From Pristionchus mayeri (taxonomy: Eukaryota > Nematoda > Chromadorea > Rhabditida > Neodiplogasteridae), in assembly GCA_036245805.1 (NCBI GenBank), contig BTRK01000005.1:13058984-13122983 (forward strand): DNA of 64,000 bases, in the 5' to 3' direction. This document shows, in pieces, positions 34,166 to 46,961 of this stretch (the first letter of the stretch is position 1; every line of letters begins with the position of its first letter). The notes beneath the pieces are model-generated. The model had not been told where the DNA came from. It ran no database searches and saw only the letters and a list, made by a program, of their open reading frames with translations. Made by a program: the position numbers and the translations under genes.

Positions 34166-37100
34166 ATGCGACTTCTCCTGCTCTTTATCGCCCTCGCCAC
34201 GAGCCGGGCATACGGTAAGATCATCTTTTGTATCACTTTTCTTTTGCATCACTAATGATTCAAAACACAAATTGTCCAAATCAGGCATGGACTGTATCAT
34301 GGATGCAACGGAGGGAACGTACACGACCACGACGGTTGACGGGTTTACAGTCATTTCTTGCCTGACAGGACAAATCGAGGTGTCTCTCACTGGAGTGAGT
34401 ACTTTGAATCATAGCGATTTAAGTGGCTACACAAAATTCATAACTGATATTTTGTCCTTCTTCATGGATAATGTTTTTTTTCAGGAAGCAGCAGACATTG
34501 TGAACATCGAACGCGTTACGTGCTTGCCGGATGGCACTTGGTGAGTTGTAGAATTGTGAACACTCTGTGCTTTTGAATCGATTAATTATGATGCTAAACT
34601 TTCAGGGCCGGCACTTCATGCGCCGGTCACGCTTACCTCATCCAGCGACCCAGACCGCTCTTCAACTGCCCCGATGTGGTCCTGCCCAGCACCACTCCGG
34701 AACCAAGTACAACCCCTGAGCCAACGGAACCCTCTACCACGCCGGTACCAGCAGCGCCCAAGATTTGCATGTGCCCCTATACCGATGCAGGAGCAGCTAC
34801 ATTTGCGGTATGTAATCGTTTATCGTGAATAGGAGCAACCTGTAGCGCAAAATCGATTATGTCATAATCTCAGCCTGCGCCTGTCTCTTTCTGTGTGGAC
34901 GGCGACATCACTCTGAAGTGCGATGGGAAAATCGTCTCCGTGGTAATTACAGATGCTAAACATCGAAAACAAAAATCGAATCGCTAACGTTCAGAGCGGA
35001 GCCCTTGCTATCAGGTACGACGAAGTCAGCTGCGTTGATGGGAAGTGGTTCGGAACCCGATGTGATGGAGCGAAAATTGTAAGTAATTGTTTGATAATAT
35101 AAGGAGTGCTTGTAACTCATTTCCACAATTAACAACTAGTTTGCTCGTTTTGTAACAATTTTCGCTTCGTTCAATTTTTACACAAATTTTTAAAAATTCA
35201 TAAAAATTCAATAAAAAATATGAGAGTAGCTATTGCGATTTACATTGGTCAATGAAAGCCAATAGTAGTCCATGACAGTCGTAGAAGCCGATTTAATTTT
35301 TTTATTGAATAGTTATGAATTTTTTAAAAAATGTGTAAAAGTTGAACAAAGCGAAGAATTTTGCAAAACGGGCAAACTAGTTGTTAAACGTGGAAATGAG
35401 CTACAAGCACGCCTTATATCAATCTAGATTTTTACATCATCACGACATTTCTCCAAACGGACACATCACGATAGAATTCGACCAATGTATGATACGGCTG
35501 GTTATGACAATGGAGCCACAGACTCGAAATACACGCGATGCACGGCTGTTTCCCGGGCTCGATTTATTCACACAGCCACAATTTATATTTTTAAATGAGG
35601 GGGTTACTTAACGATGGCGTCGCATCGATAAAGAAAGGGAGTAGTCCTCGTTTCGCAACCTGAGGGTGCGCTCGTATAAGTAGGTTGGGTAGAGCGCGCA
35701 CTCTAACTTCACCGGGTTAGAGTTGGGTCGGAATAGCGCTTTGCGTGCGTTCAAGGTCTGTCTTACTGAGCTGTGATGTCAATTCGAGGCAATTTGACAC
35801 TGGCCTAGTAATATTCGTGCGATACCAATTTCGACGACGGGCTGTGCATTTACATTGTTAACACTCAGGATCTCATCACCGACTCCGTGACTGTTCGATG
35901 TCCAGTGGTGGAGCGTGAGAAACATTTATTTATCTATTACTCAATTTATTTTCGAATACATAGCCCCACTTTTTAGCCCCGGTCTGCCCTCAGCTTACGT
36001 CCAGCGAGGGTCTCAACTATGTGGGTATGAAGGACGGACTTCAGAGGTATGTTTATTTCACGAGTTCTTGGATGTTCAAAGCGCTGCTTAACAGAGCAAA
36101 AATATTTAGTTAAAATTGCACATATTTAAGATACACCTGCGTCGGCGATGACTTCGCTCGAATCACAATTTTTGGAGGTTGAAACATTTCATCGATAGCA
36201 TTTCATTTTAAAATTATTTACAGATCGCACCGTGCACGCCAAGTACATCGAATGCAATGCTAGTGAGGCATTTTTATTTGGTTTTGAGTGACATAGATGA
36301 CGCAAAACATGATTGCGATATAACGTAGTTGTCTTGGCAATTACAAAAAAGATCGATATGTTTTATTGCAAATGCATAATCAAAAATGTTCAGCATACTA
36401 CCAAGTTCGCTCTTCCAACAACGATCCGTTCGCTTTCTCCACTACAGAAATCACCGACGTTTCATGCAGAAACTTTGGAGTGCTCAACAAGGTGAATATA
36501 AGATACATTGCATCACACGTGAACGATATGACGATTTTTGCGTAATGTTTATGCAATTCTAAATCCAGGCATGCTCGATGCCCTACCTCTCAAATGCGTG
36601 GATTCAAGATGGAGTGATTCGTTGCCAGAAGGTATGCACATATTCAGGGAAAAGGCCTAGCAGTGTTTACCCACGAGCCTGTTTCTAATATGAGATGTAC
36701 CGTTACCATTTCCAGGGCTTCCACACCTGGTGGGTGGCGCTCTTCGATGCTGCGAGTGCCTTCCAAATTTTATACACCAGCAGTGCGCAGCTCATGCAGA
36801 GCGCGCGATGCGAGGAAGACGGGTGGACAGTCGATGTAAGTATTAGGTTGTTGCGAAAGTCTTGCTCGATTTTATCATTTCAATACTTCTGTCTGCGTTG
36901 GCATTCGAATTCATTTCAGACTTACCTGGTTTTTCTTATACTATGAGGGTATCAATGTTCATTCTAGCGCACCTTAGATCAGACCTCTCATTTCATTTAG
37001 TAATGCTTACTTATAGTTCAAATCTTGCGAAATGAGTTAGTCAAGATGACTTTTCCTTCTATCATAATTTTATGGAGAATAGAGATATGGCCATACCTGA

Positions 37101-40100
37101 AGTACAAGCGTACATAGCTATGTTAATACATCACTTATGATCATTTACTATAAGTCAGTGCTAAAATCCCTTCTTTAGACGTGCCCCTTTTTGGGAATTT
37201 ATAGTGAACACCTTTTAGCTAAATACGATTTTGTCTTCACGTTTTTGGGTAAGGAGACGCAGGGATCAATATCGATCGAAATTATAATTATCTTATTCTG
37301 TTCTTCTTAAAAATGAAGTATCGGAATTATTCATAATTGCGTTGACTTGATATGGCTATTCAAATCATTGAAAGGGTTCTTGGAATGCTTAATTTGATAT
37401 TTCTATCACGTTTTCATTTCTTGCGCAGCGTGAATGATCGATGTTTTGTGCTGGTGCTAACGAGCACACTATGTTCTTCCAAAATATATATGGATTTTAT
37501 TTGGACTTCGATCTGTTGCATCTGACAGATCAGAATTCACACCAAATTTCGTTGCAAAATTTCGAAAAATATTTGCTAATTTATGGAATCTCATATTTCA
37601 TGGCATGTATTCTGATCACGATTAAAATCAATTATGCTCGTGAAACAACAGTTCACCCTCTTCAACAATTCTGAGATATGAGGCACTGGAGTACAGAAGG
37701 GAGCAAAATCGGAAAGATCAAACGCCGAGCAAGACTTTCGCAACAACCTAATAATTATAAATGTAACTACTAATTATTAACAAACTAATTATTTAACACA
37801 GCTAGATTAATAAGTTATGTTATTTCATAATAAATTAGTCATGTATAGAGCGGCAAAAATTAGCTCGTAATACATATTCATTTTACACAGACAGTTTCTT
37901 GGTTTGACAACTGTTTCTCGTTCAGGGAACTGTGCACACGGGCATCCAGCTAGCATCCTTCCACTGTGTAACTACTCCTGCCAGGACTAGCAATTGCGGA
38001 GCACTGGATATAGCATTCAGGAACGTCGATTTCAACCTAGCGGCCGGGTATGTCAAATCAATCAATAAATCAATCAATTTATCTTATCAGGCGATAGACG
38101 ATCAGAAGATGATAGGTCAAATCATCAACTCTGAAACTTAATGTCAATTTATTTTTAAACAATAGCGATTAAATATGCATTTTACAACCATTTTTCAAGG
38201 GAGCAATACCGGTGCGCGAGTGCAGAGCATGAGAAGATGCGAATTGTGACGCCGTCTTCGACTCACTACGGAAGCACGCTGAAATGCGAGTGAGTGTGAT
38301 TCAAAAAAATTATTCACATCCAGTCCTAGTTTCCGCATATTGATTTGCTAATTATCAATTTCAGAAACGGCGAATGGAAGCTCACCAGCGGCCCTTCACT
38401 GCCAGCATTTATTACGGTATGAGACTGTTTCATGATCGGTTTGACATATCTCTTCCTGATTGTTGCAGATCCCAGCCGGTTCCAAAGTTTCTTGCCATCC
38501 AGTCATGAATGCCGTTCTACCGTCGGACCCGGCTTCTCTGATCTATGATGGAATGACTCCGGATGGATTGGCAAGGTCGTTTTACAGTTGTATACTCATT
38601 AAATTTCGAAAATTCTAGATGGTTCTGCATAGACGCAACGGTTGAACTCGAAATCGACTACTTGCCCGGTTTGGCTTACACTCCTTCCAAATTGAAGAGC
38701 ATAATTTACAGAACAGGGAAAGAGATTGACCACGCACGGAGCATATCTCGACGCAAATGACAGTGAGTGATGCATTACGTTACCTGCTAGGACCAAGAAA
38801 GTTTGTTGAATCGTACGCGATTATACGAAAGTGGTTGTCATGTGCCTCATTTTTTTTCTTCAAAGCTTGTTAATGCTCAACGTGGTCATTGTATAAAATT
38901 TAAGGTTGTTGCGTCAAGTTAAAATAAAGAAATAAATATTTTCAGCCTCCTTTCGCATCGAATCATCTGTCCCACCTTACACGTCATACATGTTCAATCA
39001 TCCCATCAAAAGTCAGTTGTCGATATTTATTATTTTAATTAGTTACGTTTCAATTTGTACTTATTCTGAGAACATACACCCATTCATAGTTAAAGTAAAT
39101 AATAATATGTTCATTCAGGCATCAAATGTACTGATATGGGCTCTAAGCACGCGGCATGCTCCGATCCGTTCGATGTAGCTGGAATCCGCAACGGGAATCG
39201 ATACGAGTGCATGAAGGTACATTTAAACATTATGTATATTAGCATAATAAGTTTGGAAAAGCCAAACATTCTTTGTGAGCTTTCATACTCGAACTAGTAA
39301 GCAGAATATATTCGAGTATATAATCATATAATTATGCAATAAATGTTCAGGGTTACTTCCTCAAGTGGATCGACTCGAAGGACGCGCAGGGGGTGAGAAG
39401 AACTACGAATGCTGATCAATCGGACACTCAGAGCATGCAGTGCAATCGGGATGGATGGCACATTATGGTGAATTGTGCATTTGCCCAGCTATTATTCTAC
39501 TGTATTCATAGTTGATAGCTGTACGATAAAGTCAAACGACAGGTTTCAGCAATACTTTTGGTCAATATTTAAGTTTTTGGGTATACATGGATAGTATGGA
39601 GAGAGCCAGGAGACGGTGGCTCATAAACTTCAGGGAACTTCACTGACCGGTCTGAAAGTGATTGGCTTCTACTGTGAGGAAGTGAGTCCCTCGTCTGGCG
39701 ATTCTCCCTGCGCCGCTCTCAACGTCGACTTCGAGTACTACACGCTTAAATTCGACTTCTTCAGGTTTATATTTTGACGTATTCTAAACATTTGTATGAT
39801 GAAACTGTTTGCTGACCTCTAAGTATTCCCTTATCGGACCTATTGTATCACATGAAGTCTTTGACTCGATCGATGTGGCTGCACTTACCTTTTACTTTTC
39901 AGAAAGTACTTCTCTTGCTACTACGGAGAGACGCTGGGCTACACATTGAAAGGCGTGAAGACAGTTGGAAAGTCGAAGAAGCTATTCTGCGGGTGAGAAA
40001 TAATACAAAATACCTGAAAAGCTCATTCGATTAAACATGTAATTATAGCACGAATTCGGCGGGAGCACCGGAGTGGAAGTGGTCGTTCTTAGACGGTCTT

Positions 40101-40145
40101 GAGGAAGCCGCGATTCCTCTCGGGGCGAAGATGAGCTGCTTCTGA
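34166..40145 (+). CDS. Gene C: intact paralogue of gene B, 25 exons
   Basis: Exons can be matched one by one to gene B, with conserved splice phases, from the signal peptide (34166-34214, MRLLLLFIALATSRAYG) to the last exon (40049-40145, ending KMSCF). It shows the same order: CLPDGTWAGTSC module, Thr/Pro/Glu linker, SCVDGKWFGTRC module, then two tandem units with RCQKGFHTWWVALFD and YECMKGYFLKW exons. No stop or frameshift was found. A foldback (35091-35422) plus about 450 bp of unknown sequence fill intron 6, a MITE fills intron 13 only five bases after the donor, and an RTE tail lies in intron 14. AATAAA is at 40190-40195. Probably a secreted protein of about 700 residues, expressed with its divergent partner's promoter; function unknown. 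Confidence 0.78.
35091..35422. repeat. Foldback in gene C intron 6
   Basis: Imperfect palindrome centred near 35257; TTGATAATATAAGGAGTGC at the left pairs with GCACGCCTTATATCAA at the right. No coding sequence. Confidence 0.8.
35423..35868. other. Unidentified intron insert in gene C
   Basis: About 450 bp, richer in GC than its surroundings, absent from the equivalent intron of gene B. No terminal repeats or coding motif identified. It could be a degraded mobile element. Confidence 0.35.
36843..37751. mobile_element. Mariner-like MITE in gene C intron 13 (909 bp)
   Basis: Near-perfect inverted ends beginning TTAGGTTGTTGCGAAAGTCT with TA at 36841-36842 and 37752-37753. No transposase. The left end follows the exon 13 donor (GTAAG) immediately, so the insertion preserved only the minimal splice donor. 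Confidence 0.9.
38053..38125 (-). repeat. Short RTE 3'-tail-like fragment
   Basis: On the minus strand it reads GATAAATTGATTGATT plus further TTGA-type repeats, like the 3' end of the RTE at 31829. It lies in intron 14 of gene C. Confidence 0.45.
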
Positions 40146-40259
40146 CTGGGATAAACTCCATCTCTATCATATTGTAATCACAGTAGCTGAATAAATAATT
40201 CTCAATTTGCGTGCGAGGCGTGATATTTCTCCGAAATTAGCCAAAGAAGAGAACGAAAT

Positions 40260-41780
40260 CAACAAATGAGCAAACCTCACCGTGTCTCCTATTGGATACA
40301 CGATTATGGTGATGGTGAGATTAGGAAATCATCGACACTATCGCTGGTCTCACATTGTCACGGGATAGCTCTTCACCATCTTTGTCCCATTTGTGTGATA
40401 TTTCGAATCAAATGCCTACGTTCATCCCACTTCGCACATTGAAGACATTAGGCAGACAGTCAATGTATTCCACATTTAGTTGTTAACGCACGAACTGATA
40501 ATTGGACAGACTTGGGAGAAATTGAGGGTGTGAAAATCGATTTTTTCAACATAGTCGAAGTATGGCTTTTTCAACAGAAACTAAGTCACCTGTCACAGAA
40601 ACTTCTCAAATAACACATATTTGGCACTATTAAGCAAATTAAGACGTAATGGAATGAATACATTCTGAAAATTTATCATATGACATCTTTTGTCGCGGAA
40701 TATCGGGTTTTGGGCGGCGGATAATTCCTTCGCCTATATTTTTCCTACATATATGAGTGATTGTTCTTTCATATTATGAAATAAAAATCCATTGCAAGTT
40801 TCCTGCGTGATGGTGAAAACAATTATTTTATGATTTTGAATTCGGTTTTCCGGGAATATAATTTTTATTTGTTGTTCCTGTGAAAAGTATTCAACATAAA
40901 AGTTACTGAAAATAATTTTCCGCACATTTTGAGCGCTTTGCCACCTCTGTAGCTTGTCTGAAAGCTGTGATACATCATAGCCAGGTGAAAAACCGGAAAA
41001 TTCCTAAAAGCCGGTTCTGGGACCAATGACCTATATTTTTCGAATTCATCTCTCCTGGGTATTCTACCATCACAACATAGGCGAGAACGGCGACAATTTT
41101 TTGGAAAATGTTCCCGGGCACCTCCACTGACTCGTGATACATGTGGTAAACATATTGTCTTATTTGTCTTGATCTTTAATCACATAAAGTGATACTCAGC
41201 TCCGCAATGTCAAACTACCAATCTGCTGCTATATTCACCTGACTTTCTTGGCTTCCCCCGCTTAATTGATCCTGTTGTACGCGATAGTAAACGTGCAGAC
41301 GCGCATAATGGATGATAAGCCACTTGACCGCTGGTAGAGAGTGTGATGTCGTGACGAGAAAGGAGGCACCAACACACCCCTTGCGCATTGAGCCACTTCA
41401 CATTGTCTATTGCATATTTACGCTATTGCGCGTACACACTTCAAATAACTTTCAATCGAAAATTCTTCTTCGTACATCCAAATGTAGATGGGAAATGTGA
41501 TACAACTTGAACATTGTCAACAGTATTCGCGTTAAATAGGCGCACAATTCAGATCACGGAAGCGTTCAAACTAGATTCAGAACTCTAGTGGTAATCCGTT
41601 TCCTCTCTTCTTCCTGGTGATAAATCTCGATTCGGTCGGAAGTGTCATGCGCATCCTGAAAAAAAGATAATCCGATTTCACACTGAAAATGGGAGAAGAA
41701 AAAGTGTTTCGATGTTTCACGATTACACGATTACGGTAGGATAACAGTCTTTGTTCTTTTTTCATGGTTATACTGTAAAA
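40260..41780. repeat. Orphan divergent spacer, copy 3
   Basis: GCAAACCTCACC at 40269 starts a stretch homologous to the sequence upstream of A and E; blocks at 41283-41410 and 41555-41720 match 19385-19560 and 32650-33060. No signal-peptide exon lies at either side. An FB1-family single arm (40725-41150) is inserted in it. It appears to be the promoter region of a lost third divergent gene pair. Confidence 0.6.
40725..41150. repeat. Single-arm relative of FB1
   Basis: Aligned to the right arm of FB1 (1660-2036): both contain GGTTCTGGGACCAATGACCT or a close match, and both end near CACTGACTYGTGATACMYGT. Diverged and without its partner arm. Confidence 0.7.
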
Positions 41781-42303
41781 ATTGATTTGCAGTTTATCAG
41801 ATGATTAAAATCTGTGAAATGTGAAAATAAGAAACATTGAAGGGATGTGATGACGTAAACATTGTGGGTGAAAATTGTGGGTGAAAATAAATAATACACA
41901 TATTGGAAACTATTGCACGTCGACATAACAGTCGTACACACACTGCACAATCCAAAAATGCTGCGTTTCTAGAACTCTTGTCAGCACATCCAGAGCCGAT
42001 ATGCTACTCTCAGATATGATCCTCCAAATTAATAATTGTAGCCGTTAAAATTGTTTTATTTAAGAAACTGTGTTTTATTGTGCACGATAAGCGACCTATA
42101 CAGGCTTGATATCCCGATGATTATGGCGAACAATGGTGAATTTTAGCAAAATTGTTGTAATGCCAGAAGTTGTATTTGGTGAGAACATATTGATGCCACG
42201 TCTTATGGAAGCACACGATGAGGTTTGAGCACAATTAGAGCGCCTGAATGGCTTTAGGTCGAAAACCACGATAGCACGATTTCATAGAATAGTAATTTTT
42301 GCG
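41781..42303. other. Intergenic left of the large palindrome
   Basis: AT-rich, no gene recognised. The last bases, up to 42303, are not repeated beyond the right arm, which defines the outer palindrome boundary. Confidence 0.5.
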
Positions 42304-42901
42304 AATGCTGCATATGCATAAGTGCAGTATGTGAAACACGTGCGAAAATATGAAAGATAATGCATTTGCAGAAACTATAACAAATCATCGTTATTGGCAT
42401 TTGCATACTGCAGTTTATAAAGGTATACCCTTATATTTTCCCGATTTCTTCAGCAGAGGAATGCAATTTTCCAAACGTAATATCTATGCAAGCAAGGTAT
42501 CACGTACACGGTGAACAAATTCGATTCGTTACTAATCATAGTAACTCGCATACAACCGGATATAAGCAGAAGCACGAAATTCATATTGAATGCATTACTA
42601 ACACTAAATTACTAATGTTAGACCATCGCACACTAACTGATAACTTATGTTTTTTTAAACAAATTATATGACAAACGGAACACTATTTCAACCTTGTCAT
42701 TATCATAACTACCAGTGCTCCGCATGAACACCATACTCACTTTACATGCGATTCCTTTCAGTAAAACCTTTTTCTCCTTGACCTTCAGTGAACTATGTAT
42801 TTTTTCCTTTCAATCTGCGAAAATTTGGATAAGGGAGCATGTGGGTCATGTGTTTCATTTATTCATGGTGCATAAACAGATTCTCTATGGGGTATAAACG
42901 C

Positions 42902-45900
42902 TTATACAATAGCAACACTGCTGCAACAGACGGAAGTAGTCGTTATTCCTAACTGGCTGAGTTCGCCGCGCTCGCCTGTCGACGAAACGAAAAACCATTC
43001 TCCGTTCGCGCACTCCAGCGTGATCTTATCCATAGCGACGATGCTTTCCTTAGTCTATAATGAATATTCCGTTTTGCTGCTTCCATAATTAACATCCATA
43101 ACAAAGATTATACGTCTTATTATGTCATGGGCACGTTGATCTGTTTATTTCCCAATTTTTTTCGACCAAAAAAAACCGGAAAACGACACTGATCAATATG
43201 TCACCACCCCCATTGAGATTTGAGAACTAAATGGGATGTGTCACTAAAATGGCGTTGCCAAATTGTAATGTCCCCGATTGTTCACCTCCTATTTCTATTA
43301 GGTTGGTAAGAAAGTTCTGTCGCGTACTATTTTTCCATTTTTTCTTGACTGAATAAATTGTCTGGAAATTTAATTTAGTATAAGTTGAAGTGATGTATGT
43401 AGTATACATCAGCATGCTTAAGTCGATTATATTTCGCACATAAAGCGAGTAAATAAATAAAATCTCAAAAATTCTGAAAATGATGATTTTATGGTGTTAT
43501 TTTTTGAACTCAGCCGTTTGAATAAGAACTACCAATTGCTTCTACTGCTTTGAAGGGTGATAAAACTAGAGTTGTACATCCATATTATCACATAACATCC
43601 GGCATTCGATATTTGTGTGAAGCTGCAGATTGCAAAAAAGGCCGATTTCAAAGAACAATTTTCGATTTATTCTTTGTAAAATTGTAGCTTACGAACAGTT
43701 AGGTGCACCACTGTCCAATTTAAGGTAAACACTAATCATACCGAGTACTTCACATCTCATTGCAATTGAGCTTACTGGATCGATCACTAAATCTTCAGGG
43801 ATGAGAAATGCTTATCAACAGAATTCAATTCAGTGGAATTTTCGGAATTAGCGCTGATCCCAAGTTGGCATAATGGGTCTTTCTTATTGTTATGCAATAC
43901 AAAACATGCCCACTTGTTGTACTCTACAATAGCATGTTAGTTATGCCCATATCACATTTCTTCTTTCAACCATGAGCAAATAAATACATATGGTTGGTCA
44001 TCAACTTCGCTGAATTTGGCAGTCGACTATGCCAGAATTAGTAATTGGAGAATACTGTGATAACGTTTCCTGGAAAAAATATCCAAGCACTATTAGACTA
44101 CTGAAGATCGTATGAAGATTGATCAACTTTGATGGGCAAGATAAACCAAAATTTAAAATATGAGAAACACGACAGAACTTTCTTACCAACCTAATATCAC
44201 TACCTCGATGTTCAGAATCCTAGTGTTCAACCCGTGGGGCGAGAGTCGTGAAATCTGGTGGCTAAATCGTATAGAACGCGATCAACTCATTACTAGTTCT
44301 CTCCACCCTAATCCCTACCTTGAAGTTCAGCTGGTTTAAAAAAACAAGAAAACTGCGGATACTGACTAATATGATATTACTCCTATAGTGATACTATGTG
44401 AAACTACGTGACATTTACCCCGAATCATGGATGTTCTCACCACCCTAATGCCTACCTTGATGTTCAACGCCGCGGCAGGATTGCTGCATGAAGCTCCTGA
44501 TGCAGTGACGACTGCTTTCTCGTACACGGCACCGGGATAGCGGGCGGCCAGTTCAGCCGGAGTTATCTCGCCCAGAGCAGGACATGCTGAATGTCTCGCA
44601 TACAGGACTACTCATAAAAACGGCAACTCAGAATGACCTTATGCAAGACTTTAAAACGCTGTCTCCCTAAGAACGTCAGATGGAGTGGCACAATCTTTCA
44701 AAATCATCGCTAGAAGCTCATACTTGGTGGGTAGAGTCATTACGGGTCCAATAAACATTTCCCAAAATCTTGATCTATCATTATCGATTTTTTCGAAAAT
44801 TTTTATTTTTGATGTTAGGCCTGCATGTTATATACCATTCGAAAGAGCATGAAAAGTTATGTCAGAATCCGTGTTTTCAGATTCATTGGTCTTTCTACAT
44901 TTGAAAAATTAAAGAAAAACTGAAAAATTTCAGAGTTTTTGAATTTCATAAAAATAAAACACCATGTTAACACTACTGGGACATCCTGAATTTTTTATAT
45001 TTGGTGTAAAATTTCATAGGGAATTCAGAAAAAAATATGCCGAAATGTAGAATTGGTATGAACATGCACTTGTCCTCGAAAAACTCACACAATAACCGAC
45101 GCAGGTTCGAATCCGCTCGGCTGCACGAACTTTTTGATAAAATTTTTTTGCCTATTTTTGTCTATATGTGTTTCTATGCTTGAATTATGATGTTATAACG
45201 AATTTCGACAATGTTTTTACGGGGAAATGCTCTGCAAAATGTTCATGCAGCAGAGCGGATTCGAACCTGCTTCGGTTATTGCGTGCTAGTTTTTCAAAGA
45301 TAAGTGCATGTTCACACCAATTCTACATTTCGGCATATTTTTATCTGAATTCCCTGTGAAATTTCACACCAAATATCAAACATTCAGGATGTCTCAGTAG
45401 TGTTAACGTGGTGTTAGTTTTTATTAAATTCAAAAACTCGGAAATTTTTCAGTTTTTCTTTAATTTTTCGAATGTAGAAGGACCATTGAATCTGAAAACA
45501 TGGATTTTGACATAACTTTTCATGCTCTTTCGAATGGTATATAACATGCAGGCCTAAAATCAAAAATACAAATATTCGAAAAAATCGATAATGGTAGATC
45601 AAGATTTTGGGAAATGTTTATTGGACCCGTAATGACTCTACCCACCAAGTATGAGCTTATAGCGATGATTTTGAAAGATTGTGCCACTTCCCCACCTAGA
45701 TCTGACGTTCTTACAGAGACAGCGTTTTAAAAGGCCTAAGCAACCTTAAACTAAACCCATTAAGTAATCTCAGCCTTAGAAGCTTAAGAAACCAAAGTAT
45801 ATGGAGCTTAAGCAGGATAAAGACTAAGTTTAAGGCGTTGCTGAATATTCGTTTTTCTGAGTTGACCGTTACGCAAATGTCGCATGATCATGCCGCCTCT

Positions 45901-46961
45901 CGGTTCTATGCGCCAGCAGTTTTCGATCATTTGAAATTTCCGAAGTGAAGAAATGTTTATGGTGACCTAGTTGAATCGACACCAGTTTTACCGAATTTCA
46001 TTTTCTTTTCGAGCATTGATTTTCTTCCTCTTCCGCACATACCAAGGGCAGGTTTGCATTTTGCTTTCAACGAGCCCGCTATTAGCTTCGCTGTTCCGTC
46101 ACAGTTGTAGGCCAGCCATTTCTCGCCCGGCAAGCAAACTGCCTTGCTGAAGGAGAAGTTCCCCGATGCAATCTGCAATCATGAAGATGCCCTTATATCA
46201 AATGATAATCATATAATTAAATACGTTAGGCATGATTCTTGCCCGGTACCGGTACCGAGAAAATGACAGGAACCAGAAAGTATACCTCGACGCTCAAGTC
46301 CCCGCTGTCGCAAGTCCTCATTTCCTTTCCATCCAGACAGGTGGCCTTTGACGCTTCCTCGATCGAGGGAACTGGTTCCGAGACGCACGTGGTGGCGCAA
46401 GTAAAGGGACAACTGACATCAACGGAGGCCCCAAGGAGTGAGACCTGGATGAAAATTACACTTGATTCAACGTGATGATTAGTTCGTCCAATTCGACTGA
46501 ATTTACAATATGTACACGTTTGGTAGGGTGGGGAGATATACTAAAAAGTTACCTTTCCATCGCACGTGACTCCGTACCACTCATCATAGAGGCAGACGAC
46601 GTTGTCGAAGGAATTCTGCAACTTTTGAACCATTTTTTTATTGAAAACTGTAGTGAACCTCTCCATGTTTGATCAAATCGGCCCCGCCACAGCTCAGTCG
46701 AGGATTCCCAATTGTCGTGCAACTCGATTGCACAAGAGACGAATCCGCCGTGAAATTGCACTTGTCACACTCTGTGGCCACAGCTGAAAGGCGACTCTTT
46801 CCTACGCAAAACAGTTGTCTGGTAGTAGAGCTCGACAAGTTGATTTTCCCCGGTCAAGAGGTGAGTAAACCGAATTACGAACTCTTTTGAGCATACTTTA
46901 CAGCTTGTTGGTTGAGCTTACCTGAGCCCACAGCTACCGCAACAAGTAGCAGTCCAAACAT
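42902..46961 (-). CDS. Gene D, left-arm copy
   Basis: Mirror image of the right-arm gene D (59169-63229), with the same seven exons. In exon 2 a single base differs, giving Ile where the right copy has Phe (GADLIKHG against GADLFKHG). Both copies are open. See the right-arm entry for domains. Confidence 0.75.
43298..44194. mobile_element. Mariner-like MITE in gene D intron, left arm
   Basis: Ends TTAGGTTGGTAAGAAAGTTC and its reverse complement, TA at 43296-43297 and 44195-44196, 897 bp, no transposase. Mirrored at 61937-62833. Confidence 0.9.
44650..45732. repeat. Foldback FB3 in gene D intron, left arm
   Basis: Imperfect palindrome of about 1.08 kb centred near 45191, nested inside the large palindrome. 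It contains GGTTCGAATCC at 45104-45114 and its complement at 45258-45268, exact B-box matches, and the 16-mer ACCATTCGAAAGAGCA shared with FB2. Mirrored at 60399-61481. Confidence 0.85.
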
